From NCBI GenBank assembly GCA_020650975.1, contig JAIPMN010002024.1, forward strand, positions 1 through 25,043: 25,043 nucleotides of DNA. The letters run 5' to 3'. Origin of the DNA: Apostichopus californicus. Lineage: Eukaryota > Echinodermata > Holothuroidea > Aspidochirotida > Stichopodidae. Below, in pieces: positions 11,141 through 20,316 of this stretch. Positions within the stretch are counted from its first letter, which is position 1; every line of letters starts with the position of its first letter. Made by a program: the position numbers and the translations under genes. A model generated the notes under the pieces. The model was not told the DNA's origin. It saw only the letters and a list, made by a program, of their open reading frames with translations, and did not search any database.

Positions 11141-11985
11141 CCTTCTAGCATGTCAGTGGTCATGTTTAGAGCTGCCACTAAAGTTCCTGGGTTCCATTAC
11201 ATCCAACTTCCCTACCCCCTCCCAGCTCCCCACTCCCAATGCCAGGCATGATTCAGCACAGATATACTATTTTCTGCTGCCATCAGCGTACATGTGTTAG
11301 TGTTATTGTTAATCAAGATTGTAGTTTGAACGCTCCGTGTTCATGTGACCCAAACTTTTGCTCACGTTGTCCCATCCCTTCCGCATAAATGGAGACTAGC
11401 TCACTGTAGTACCGCAACGAGCTACTTGATCTGTAAATGATCGTTGTGACCTTGTTGCGCTTGCATAATGTTCTTTTGTTTGGACGTTGTTTCATTCACC
11501 CATTCTCAAATGTGGAGTAGTATTCTTGACCAGCTGTATTACCTTGGTCCCCAAGGGACAACATTATGCTGATCCTCCTTGTGTTCTCAAATGTGAATAA
11601 ACCCTCATTATGATCCAGGAGGGCCCTTGATGTGGCCATAACATATTCAAGCTTGTCAAGACGGAAATGATAATACGGTTCCTGAAGAAATCAAGAACCA
11701 GATGCTCCTAAAAAGCTTTGAAACACTAGACTTTTCTAAACATTTGAAATGTCTGCTGTGATCTTAATAAAAATCCAGCTTACAAAATAGCTAGTGTTAA
11801 AACGTGTTTGGTAGTGAGAGATGTATATGTTATGCAGTAACCAGTAGCTTGTGCAGGGAAAGGAGGGGTGGCGGGTGGGGTTGTACGAGGTGGCCATGTA
11901 TTAAATCCATCCACCAGAAACTGAGTTTAACAAGACTCAAAATATTAGTACTTTGGCAGTCTCATTAGTCGGCAATGGTTCTTAA
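11141..11985. other. unannotated intron stretch
   Basis: There is no gene here that I can support. C-rich tracts at 11210-11238 (CCC, CCCCC, CCC, CCCC, CCC) and G-rich sequence at 11856-11880 (GGG, GGGG, GGG, GGGG) have quadruplex potential on the minus and plus strand respectively. Confidence 0.5.
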
Positions 11986-12147
11986 AAGGATTGTCTGGTG
12001 GCCCAAAGAAGTTACCTTAAAAAATAGTAAATAATTTTGCAAACATGTTGTCAAAGTATGAGAACGCTAATGTTGCGTTTGACAGAGAAACGATTTTTTA
12101 ATCGTTAAGGATAGACATTTCAAATATGATTTGAACAGTACAGAACG

Positions 12148-12155
12148 TGACGTCA
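12148..12155. promoter_or_regulatory. CRE-type palindrome inside the TTAA element
   Basis: TGACGTCA is the full consensus for CREB/ATF binding. It lies in the left arm of the transposon, away from any known promoter, so a regulatory role is uncertain and a chance match is possible. Confidence 0.3.
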
Positions 12156-12253
12156 GCTATGCTATTGTAGATTGCGACATAACCCACCCTCCGCACAGTA
12201 CCTATACGGTAATCACAACAAAAACAGCGTTTGTATACAGATACATTTCTTCC

Positions 12254-12751
12254 TTAATTTCCGGTGAAATTTCTTAAAAATTAGATATGTTTTCAAAAAC
12301 TCCTTAAGCCGCCATGTACTAGATCGGTGGTTCCGTGGTCTTTGTGTAACACAAGGTAAATTTTAACAGCAGACTCTGAGTTGTCCAGGCTATACATCGC
12401 GCTATCCAGCTCCAACGCGAAAAATGTTCGCACGTAGGCTATACTCAAACGTTGACAATCGGACAGTTCTGCGAAGCCTAAGCTTCTCAGTGCTACATTC
12501 TGCTCTGACAACGATTCGATCAATTTCTTCAATAATTTCCGGTAAAATTTCTTATAAATTAGATATGATTTAAAAAACTCCTTAAGCCGCCATATATGTA
12601 GTAGATCGGTGGTTTCGTGGTCTTTGTGTAACACAAGATAAGTTTTAACAGCAGGCTCTTCGTTGTTTATACATCGCGCTATCCAGCTCCAGCGCGAAGA
12701 ATGTTCGCGTGTATATGCTACTCTAACGTTTACAATCGGACAGTTCTGCGA
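12254..12751. repeat. internal tandem duplication in the TTAA element
   Basis: Copy A (12254-12474) and copy B (12533-12751) are clearly homologous along their length, sharing blocks such as CTCCTTAAGCCGCCAT, GTGGTCTTTGTGTAACACAA, ATACATCGCGCTATCCAGC and CAATCGGACAGTTCTGCGA. They differ by many substitutions and small indels, so the duplication is old. The offset is 279 bases. Read on the minus strand, both copies give YLVLHKDH(E/G)TTDL in the same frame, but a 4-base indel then separates their frames. Confidence 0.85.
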
Positions 12752-13238
12752 TGACATCGATTCCGCCAAGTTTCATCTTTCGGTTTAACGAATACTTTTC
12801 AAGTTTCCTTTTACTGTTAATTTGATCCGTGAATTTTATTTCAGCGATTTCGAAGAACAGTTAATGAACTGTGGTTTGAGTGTGAGTGAACTATGTGCAA
12901 CGCTATACAAGTACACCAACTGAGCATCGTAGTATATACGTTCGCGAGTATGTACGTTATATATATGTGGCAATCCAATGTGCTTACACGTGAGTTTATT
13001 TGCTGCGAAATTGGGAGTGTTAACTTCAAGTCGCCTGTTTTGCCTATCTGCAAGCACTACGTCAATCACCATATTGAAGCGTTCGAGCAAACGGTACTTT
13101 TGGTGAGAAACTGGTGAATTTGAAAACCAGATTTCTACAAGAAGAAAACGTCGAATGGGGACAATTTTTACATGGCTAGAAAGAGAAAAATAATAACTAC
13201 AAGGACAATGTATCAAAATCTTCCACCAGACAATTCCT

Positions 13239-15022
13239 TTAACGCTCATCCTTCTCCCAAGAGCATATCAATGTACTTTTACAGTTACTGTGCTGTCTGG
13301 TACGTGTCACTCTGATGTGGTGTTACCTCATGGTTGGGGCCACTATTGGGGCATCTTACCTTGTGTATTTGACCTGTTGGTCCCTTCTCTTGGTATAAAT
13401 TTGGCCCTAAAATCTCCAGCATCAATACAGGCCAGCTGATTGGCCACCGTTGTGTAGGTCAATTCTAAGAGTAAAGATTCTGAAGCTTATCCTTTTAATT
13501 TTAAGAAGAATTCCAATAATATTAAGCTTGAAATTGTATCTAGGCATTTGAAATGACTTCAAACAACTTCTGCAAGGAATCACTCACTAAGGAGAGGTTC
13601 CACATCCCAGCTTTATAGGCAGTAACATGTATGGCAGTGTTATAGTGCAAGGTGGCCACGGTAACAACCATTTCCAGATGTTTGGAACTGAAATTTTATA
13701 ACGAACTTACACATGAAAATCCTAAGAGGGTCCCCTGGAAACTAAGAACTCAGACAAATGCAAAACATGATAACAAATATTAATATTCCCACCCCATGAT
13801 TCCATAGTTTTGAACAAATGACCAATTCCTTAATAGTGCTGGTGCAGGAGTAATTGTAAACTCATGATGTCGGTGTCTTGCTGAGCAAAAAAAATTATTG
13901 TAAGAAATACAGGGAATATAACTTCCAGGTGATGTCGACCATCATTTTCAGATGCACTTATCGTTTGAAAATATGGATGACTGAGAAATGAGAAAAAATT
14001 CCTAAAGAAGAAAAATATCAAGCCAAATCAAAATAGTGATCTTTAATATTTTATTGTGTCACTTTTCTGTCCATCTCTCGTAGTTCCCATTCACCGGTCT
14101 TTACTCTCTTTTGAAATGCTCTGTTTACATTATTTTCTGTCTAATGTTTTATAGGCTATTCCTCATCACTTCAACCATTTAAGTTATATATTTTATCATC
14201 CATGAAATACACATAAATATGTATGAAGTGATACTAAATTACTGAGTAGGGTTCACATTGGCAAACATCCAAATAAGTCACTCTTTTTTTTGTAAGGTTG
14301 GCTGAGACCAATGGTACTCTTGATTAGATGAGAAGAGATACACCTGTGTAAAGCTGTGTTCGTTCATGGAGGTGGAGTTTAAAGTACTACCGTCACGGAT
14401 CAGCTTGTTTAGTCACCTTTACATTCTTTGTTTGGAATATATTATCTCTTTACCCGATCAAAACAAAAGTCGCAGGTGCTAAAATTTGATATTGTTGTGG
14501 GCCGTCAAGTGTAATGAGAGAGAAAGCTTTAAAAAAAAAAAATTAAAAATGGCTGACGTCCCTGCTAGCATGCAGAGTGTGTTGCTGTACCCAAACTTAT
14601 AGAATCTATTTAACTTAGAAGAGTCTGTTAGTAATTATAAAAGCATTTGAGTTATTTTCTGTTTTGTTTGGAACAGTTTTCCTTATTTATGTATACCTAC
14701 ATACTGTTCCTCTAGGCAGGAGCAACTGGGAATGTGTTTATTTTTTTAGAACAAAAGAAAATATAATATCGAGTAAAGAAGATCACCTCTGGTGACAGTC
14801 TCATAGGTAAAGTATAAGTGAAGTCACATGATCATGTTTATTACAATGTACATGTAATGTACAGGGTATTAAAGCAAGACCTGGTCATTGACTGTTTAAT
14901 ATCACAGTTTCTGTTATGCAGTAGGTACTTGCAATATGTACACACACACACACAAACGATGGGGTTCATACTTCAAGTTCAATGCTATAGTGGCCAGATC
15001 AGATTCCTATAAGGATTATATC
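13239..15022. other. unannotated intron stretch
   Basis: I see no gene here. Apart from a (CA)7 run at 14941-14954 and A- or T-runs the sequence is unremarkable; open frames are short and without recognisable content. Confidence 0.5.
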
Positions 15023-15429
15023 AGTTTTCACAGTGGCGGAGCTAGGGGTATTGGTCAGGGGGGGCAAGAATGGTCTGTAAGGGCGCTTTCGACACTATCT
15101 AAGCGGAGCGCCACCACAAGTTGGCGCGGAGCGTACAGAAAATTTTTGAGTAAAGATACTCCCTAGATCGCCGGAAATGACCCTTTCCGGGCTTTGCTAA
15201 TTTGCAGATAAACGAAGAATAAATAGCCGTTAGAGCATTTTGACAGAAAATTACACCAACAGAATATGACAAATGTCAATAGGTAGATGAGAGCGCAATA
15301 AAAAGTCAATAATCGCGAATAAGTAAAAAGTAATAAAAAGCTGAAAAGGGCGCCAGCAGTCCATTTGAGTCCGTCAGGGGGGGCATCCGCCCCCCCTGAC
15401 TGTATGGACGCTCCGCCACTGAGTTTTCA
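15023..15429. mobile_element. complete hAT-type MITE with 8-bp target duplication
   Basis: The element proper is 15031-15421 (391 bp). Its ends are CAGTGGCGGAGC and GCTCCGCCACTG, a 12-bp perfect inverted repeat; CAGTGGCGGA-type ends are common among hAT-superfamily elements. AGTTTTCA at 15023-15030 is repeated exactly at 15422-15429, an 8-bp target site duplication as expected for hAT. No transposase is encoded, so it was mobilised in trans. The motif GTCAGGGGGGGC occurs near the left end (15054-15065) and twice, in opposite orientation, near the right end (15373-15384 and 15389-15400). The intact TIRs and target duplication suggest a fairly recent insertion. Open frames over it are not coding. 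Confidence 0.92.
15373..15400. repeat. perfect 12-bp G/C hairpin inside the hAT MITE
   Basis: GTCAGGGGGGGC and GCCCCCCCTGAC form a perfect inverted repeat around the 4-nt loop ATCC. The left subterminal region has the same 12-mer once. A very stable hairpin close to one end of the element would result. Confidence 0.9.
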
Positions 15430-15768
15430 CCTTTCTTGCTCTCTATCCTGTTTTGGACTTGACAGCGGAAAAAAAGGACAAGGATGTAGAAGGGGAAAAA
15501 AACAAGTGGTAAGAGTATCCCTCTTTACCAATTTAGGAACTAGTTGCTGACAAGCACAAAATTTGAGGGGAGCTTGTGGAATTGTCTGTCAGTAATATGT
15601 CCATTTATTTGGACCCTTTCTCCTGAATTATTATACTCTATTCTCACCATACCTGCAGTGACATTTTTGTTTGTTCACTGTTTCCATGCAACTTCTGTAG
15701 GTGACATACATGCTTGTCACATATAGGTAGAAACATTCCATGGGAGGCGTATAATGAGAAAGGCGATA

Positions 15769-15802
15769 GGGAAGGGATAGGGTCAGGGGATAGGGTCAGG
15801 GG
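15769..15802 (+). repeat. G-quadruplex-capable short tandem repeat
   Basis: Six G-tracts of 3-4 bases are separated by loops of 2-3 bases (GGGAAGGGATAGGGTCAGGG and on), including two copies of a 13-bp unit GGGATAGGGTCAG. This is a textbook plus-strand quadruplex pattern and lies about 160 bp before the minisatellite. Confidence 0.85.
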
Positions 15803-15963
15803 ATGTACCACAGGGTTTCAATGGTGGGGCCCAGGGAAGTGATGGATACATCATTTATTCTCATTTTCATAATGTTCTGGAGGGAAACATGAGATCTTTT
15901 CAAGAAGGGGGATGGGGGGTCTGCTACGACAGTTTTCCCCACGGCCTAACCTAACTCTCAACG

Positions 15964-16686
15964 CTATTGCCCACTGGTAAACAGTAAGTTAGTCCAATGG
16001 CTTTGATCAGTGCTACTGCCCACTGGTCTACAGTAGGTTTATAGTCCAATGGCTTTGATCAACACTACTGCCCACTGGTCTACAGTAAGTTAGTTGAATG
16101 GCTTTGATCAACGCTACTGCCCACTGGTCTACAGTAGGTTAGTCCAATGGCTTTGATCAACACTACTGCATACTGGTCTACAGTAGGTTTATAGTCCAAT
16201 GGCTTTGATCAATGCTACTGCCCACTGGTCCACAGTAGGTTAGTCCAATGGTTTTGATCAGCGCTACTGCCCACTGGTCTACAGTAGGTTAGTCCAATGG
16301 CTTTGATCAACGCTACTGCCCACTGGTCCACAGTAGGTTAGTCCAATGGTTTTGATCAGCGCTACTGCCCACTGGTCTACAGGAGGTATGTCCAATGGCT
16401 TTGATATACACTACTGCCCACTGGTCCACAGTAGGTTAGTCCAATGGTTTTGATCAACACTACTGCCCACTGGTCTACAGTAGGTTAGTCCAATGGCTTT
16501 ATCAACGCTACTGCCCACTCTTCTACTGTAGGTTTATAGTGCAATGGCTTTGATCAATGCTACTGCTCACTGGTCTACAGTAGGTTAGTGCAATGGCTTT
16601 TGATCACATGGCTTTGATCAATGCTACTGCCCACTGGTCTACATAACAGTAGGTTAGTACAATGGCTTTTGATCACATGGTTTTGA
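15964..16686. repeat. minisatellite, about 14 copies of a 49-bp unit
   Basis: Units begin CTACTGCCCACTGGTCTACA, continue GTAGGTTAGTCCAATGGC and end TTTGATCAACG. Most are 49 bp. Copies 2, 5 and 12 have a 2-3 base insertion (GGTTTATAGT for GGTTAGT). Copies 6 and 8 look identical (TCCACAG, GGTTTTGATCAGCG) and alternate with a standard copy, hinting at a dimer expansion. The last two units share an extra CTTTTGATCACATGG segment. Each unit contains CTACTG...CAGTAG, a 6-bp inverted repeat, and the palindrome TGATCA. The array is degenerate at both ends. There are no spacers and no uniform repeat/spacer structure, so it is not CRISPR. Confidence 0.95.
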
Positions 16687-17636
16687 GTTATAACATAAAC
16701 CATTTTGACATGTTCAATGAATTTTGTCAAGCCAAAGAAAGGATGAATGAATGGCAATTTCTATATCTTTGCCTACTAGTTGTTGCCCACTAGTCGTATC
16801 TCTCCATTTCGAGACTGATGAAATCAGTTGTAACACAAGTAAGTGGCAAAGTTTCTGTGTGTATATTCTTATTTAATATACATGCATTAACAAATGCTGC
16901 TGAACTGTGTACAAGTATCCAGTACCACCGTAATGAAGGGTTTTATATTATTCCTTGTGAAGTTTGTCATAATTTTCACCTAAAAACTTTAACATGATAA
17001 CGTGGAATATGTTATTGTACTGCATATATTCCACCTTGGGCTTTGTGAGATAACGAACTTTGTATTATTGTTGCCTTTTGAATTGTTCCAGTGAGGACTT
17101 TGGCATCAACAGCCTGCATTTGTAAACAATACTCAATTTGTAGAGAGTACAGTACCTTTTCTCTTCTGGATCAGTAACACAAAACATTGAGTGTTGAGTG
17201 TTGCTTGGTTGTCGAAAAAAGGACACAATTAAGTAATTTGATAATAAGGTTTTCATGCACATACCATCACTTATTCATATATAAGAGAATTGTTGGAGGC
17301 AGAAAGAAGGGAAAAGTTTGCTTTATTTTCCCATTTTTGCTAAAAACAAAAAGAAGAGAAATAACAAGAAAGTGTCTCATGAATATTTATATCTACAGTG
17401 AAACAATCTACACGTAAATGCCGGAAGGCAAACTGACGCCAGATTGAACACAACTGAAGAGAAGTTAAAACTGTTCACTTTGGTCTCTCTCTTTGAAAAT
17501 ACAAAAATGCCATTAAATAATGTCAGCCCCTTATGTTGAATGGTAAGAACTTCTGTTTCATCGAGCATTCTGCTGGAGGGAAATGGATAGCGATAATTTT
17601 GCCAGAGTATCTTGTCCATAAATTTCCGTCATTGAT

Positions 17637-17678
17637 GAGGAGGAGGAGGAGGAGGAGGAGGAGGAGGAGGAGGAGGAG
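17637..17678 (+). repeat. (GAG)14 microsatellite
   Basis: Fourteen perfect GAG units form a pure purine tract that can form triplex DNA and, in RNA, resembles a purine-rich splicing enhancer. It is likely polymorphic in length. Confidence 0.95.
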
Positions 17679-19117
17679 AAGACTACTAAAGTAGGTTACA
17701 GTTAGGCTAGCTTGGCTTGTTGTTCAGCGAGATGAAATGATGAGCTGAATAATCTGATCTTGATTTACATGAAGTCACTCTTTATAAGATAGGTCAACAT
17801 TTGGTCACGACCCTGTGTAAGCCTTTTTTTATGGTCTTGCATCGTTAAGTAAATTCAAGTGAGTATGAACTGTTCCTGATATTTTGATGGCATGAGTTGA
17901 ATGTGTGAAACAGGGTTTTGTTGTCAGATTTCGTTCATCCGTAGATGAAAACCACATTTCAAAGATGGAATGAATTGACAGCAACAGAGTAAGAAACATC
18001 TACGGAGCAGTGGGATGGAAAGGTCTTTTTTTGATTTACACAAATTGTCTCTCAACAAAAGAAGACAGTTGCATTATAATGTGATAAAGAAGGAAAGGGA
18101 AACAAATAGCAATATTTAGATGAAACATGGAATTCATCGTACTTTAACAGCTAGGCAAACTGCAGAAAAGGGTATGACTTAGTATGACTCAAAGACTACT
18201 GTAAGCAGTCCTGTCACTTTCATTGATTAACTGCAGATACTGTTTAAAGCGTCATTTTTCCAAAATTTAAAATGGAATTTAGAAATACAAACCATGACCG
18301 ATAGCAGCAGTTTTCGACGGTTTACAAACAGTATCAAAATTAATTTTGTAGCTAATGCTAAAGTAATAATTTAATTCGAGTTTTTCCTTTGTGTTAATGG
18401 TCCCAGTGTCTGCAACTGAGATCAGATCCAAAAGCTGAAGACCGTTCCAAAGTAGACATTGTAGGTTTTATGTAGTGTGACCTACGTATATGAACAAGCT
18501 GATTCAAAAGTCTGTTGATAATTTACAGTGCTTTATGGTACTCAAGCTGTCAAGAATCATAATTTAGTATCACTGGTTATTTTGGTCTTGATTCATGCTA
18601 TTGCCCTGCATGTACAGCAGTAATTCATTCTAGCTAACTCCGTCCGTCCCGGTCCTCGTGCACTATTGTGGCCAGGTCACAAATGATCACAAGTATTACT
18701 GTAAACCTTACCCAAAATGTTTGAAGTCACTTTTGTTAAGGCTGGAAGAAGAAGAATAGCGTGCAGCAGGCCATTAGATCTGTGTCTTGTTTTCAGTGAA
18801 TGCAAACAAGCCGTAATCAAATTGCCTGTAAATTTGTGGCAGCCTTGGTTTTCCTCTTGGGGTTTGTCTCTTCTCACATTTCGTGAAACTTGATCTTTGC
18901 AATTACTTTAAAAACGTGCACATGAAGTGAACTGGGTTCAGTCCAGTAGTCTGTCAGTTGTCTTGCTAAGTTATTGCCAGGAGATGATGGTATTTGGAGC
19001 CTTCTGATGCACTATTCTCCATTTATTGATGCACAACTTTGCCTGTGGGGGTTTTCATCTGGAGTGCTCAGAATTTCCTCTTCTTTGATAAAACTAAATG
19101 AGAAAGGAAAAAGTGGA

Positions 19118-19134
19118 GGGGGGGGGGGAGTGGG
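19118..19134 (+). repeat. poly-G tract
   Basis: An 11-base G run is followed by AGTGGGG. It is one of the recurrent G/C homopolymer tracts of this window. Confidence 0.7.
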
Positions 19135-19251
19135 GAAGAAGACCCTAATAAGGAGGAGGAGGAAGTGAGAATAAATAAAAGTAAACTGTTCACTTTCCTT
19201 AAGGATCATTGTTTACAGCCTTAGTTCTCTATTGACTTTTTTTTTTTGCAG

Positions 19252-19305
19252 TTAATCATATTCTCTGAACATTTTCCTGTTCGTAGATTCATACGCATAG
19301 ATGGA
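19252..19305 (+). CDS. weak candidate cassette exon, 54 nt
   Basis: An 11-T run and GCAG precede 19252, and GGA|GTAAGC at 19306 is a good donor. The 54 nt between them are open in the phase required by the flanking exons (phase 0 in, phase 0 out): LIIFSEHFPVRRFIRIDG. Inclusion would therefore keep the frame. Against it, the peptide is hydrophobic and basic, unlike the acidic neighbours, and an 18-codon open frame is not improbable by chance. Not recognised. Confidence 0.17.
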
Positions 19306-19647
19306 GTAAGCGTGAAGGTTTGATTTACCTCGCTTAATTATTACACAGCATCCCCCAACATATTGTCAGAGAGAATATATATACGTGCAACGTGTCATGG
19401 ATAGATTTCACATCAGACTCTGCATTGGTTGCTGAATTTAGCATTTATTGTTTCATCACTGGCATGTCTGATGTGGGTAGAGGTGTTTGTATGCAGTCAT
19501 TGGATTGATGATCAGTTAAACAGGAAAATACGTCAACAAGTTCCTCATCATTGACGTGGCAAGGTTGATTTGTGTGCTCATGGAATAAAATGAAAATGAT
19601 GAGAAGTTCTGTAAAAGACCGTTTGAAATTCTATAAATAGTTTCTAC

Positions 19648-19680
<33 letters not shown>
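19648..19680 (+). repeat. (GTA)n microsatellite
   Basis: About eleven GTA units run from 19648, ending in GTGGTAGAAG decay. Confidence 0.95.
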
Positions 19681-19688
<8 letters not shown>

Positions 19689-20050
19689 GATACATCAGGT
19701 GAAATTTTGCATCAGGAGTTTCTCATCGGCCATTTCTTCTCCCGTTAAAAGCTAGGGGTCTCATGCTCATTAATAGCTTCTTTTAGTTTTGTCATCTTCT
19801 TTTTACAATTGTGTAGCAATTTAGGAAACTTGTGTAAACAAATGTCAATTACTTATAATGTTTAACAGTTTGCTGATGCCAGTGTGATATATGAGTCCCA
19901 GGGTAGTCATTTCAACAATAGACGCTGTGGGCATGTGTTTACCAGTTGGTGTAGGGGATAATGATTCCTGCCTGCTAAGGAATGAGAAATTAGAAGGTGT
20001 GAGGCAAATATGTTAGATCACCCTTTGGAGTTGAATATTTTAATACTTAA

Positions 20051-20189
20051 GTGGGGGGGAGAGAGAGATGGGATGGGATGGGAGAAAGGAGAGACATAGG
20101 ATGGGGGAGGGAGAGAGGTAGGATGGAGAAAGGAGAGGAATAGGATGGGGGATGGGGGAGAGAAATAGGATGGGGGAGGGAGAGGGAAT
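20051..20189 (+). repeat. purine-only degenerate minisatellite
   Basis: About 140 bases consist almost solely of G and A, built from GGATGGG, AGGATGGGGGAGGGAGAG and GGAGAAAGGAGAG blocks with interspersed T. The unit is roughly 25-30 bp and imperfect. It carries many G-tracts and can adopt quadruplex or triplex forms. A minus-strand serine/proline open frame over it is a by-product. Confidence 0.85.
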
Positions 20190-20294
20190 GCCAGACTTGT
20201 CCGGATGGTTGATCACGCAGCACAAAGGAGTATTACACAAGCACGAGAAGGTCACAATGATTGATTACAAATAAAAAGTAGCTAGGTCTTCAGC

Positions 20295-20316
20295 TCCCCC
20301 CCCCCCACCCTCCCCC
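20295..20316 (+). repeat. C-rich tract (minus-strand G-quadruplex candidate)
   Basis: An 11-base C run is followed by ACCCTCCCCC, a close match to the tracts at 943 and 4731. Confidence 0.7.

Larger units (their letters stand above)
11986..13238. mobile_element. TTAA-flanked non-autonomous DNA transposon, 1,253 bp
   Basis: TTAA lies directly outside both ends (11982-11985 and 13239-13242). The ends are inverted repeats: AAGGATTGTCTGGTGG at the left, and AGGAATTGTCTGGTGG when the right end is read in reverse, the last 11 bases identical. TTAA target sites are used by piggyBac and Kolobok transposases; the purine-starting ends favour Kolobok or a relative, from memory of those families. No transposase domain is recognisable. 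The inside has a 220-bp tandem duplication and two moderate minus-strand open frames: 12293-12769 (158 residues) spans both copies, and 12836-13249 (137 residues) runs across the right boundary. I do not recognise either product. The local base composition is richer in CG dinucleotides than the surrounding intron, consistent with an inserted unit. Confidence 0.72.
16687..19251. other. unannotated intron stretch
   Basis: I see no gene here. A (GAG)14 run is at 17637-17678 and a poly-G run at 19118-19128. Open frames are short and unrecognised. Confidence 0.5.

Noticed and set aside
12836-13249. 137-residue minus-strand frame
   Set aside because: It starts outside the TTAA element and crosses its right terminal repeat, overlaps open frames on both strands, and shows no known domain; more likely non-coding transposon sequence.
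14549-14602. Short frame beginning ATGGCTGACGTCCC
   Set aside because: Only 17 codons, no splice site or homology; chance.
15964-16686. CRISPR-like array
   Set aside because: Repeat units are contiguous without unique spacers and the genome is eukaryotic.
16575-16757. Repetitive open frame (SHVIKSHCTNLL twice)
   Set aside because: It is a translation of the minisatellite units and not a protein repeat.
20040-20255. Serine/proline-rich minus-strand frame
   Set aside because: Direct consequence of the purine-only minisatellite.
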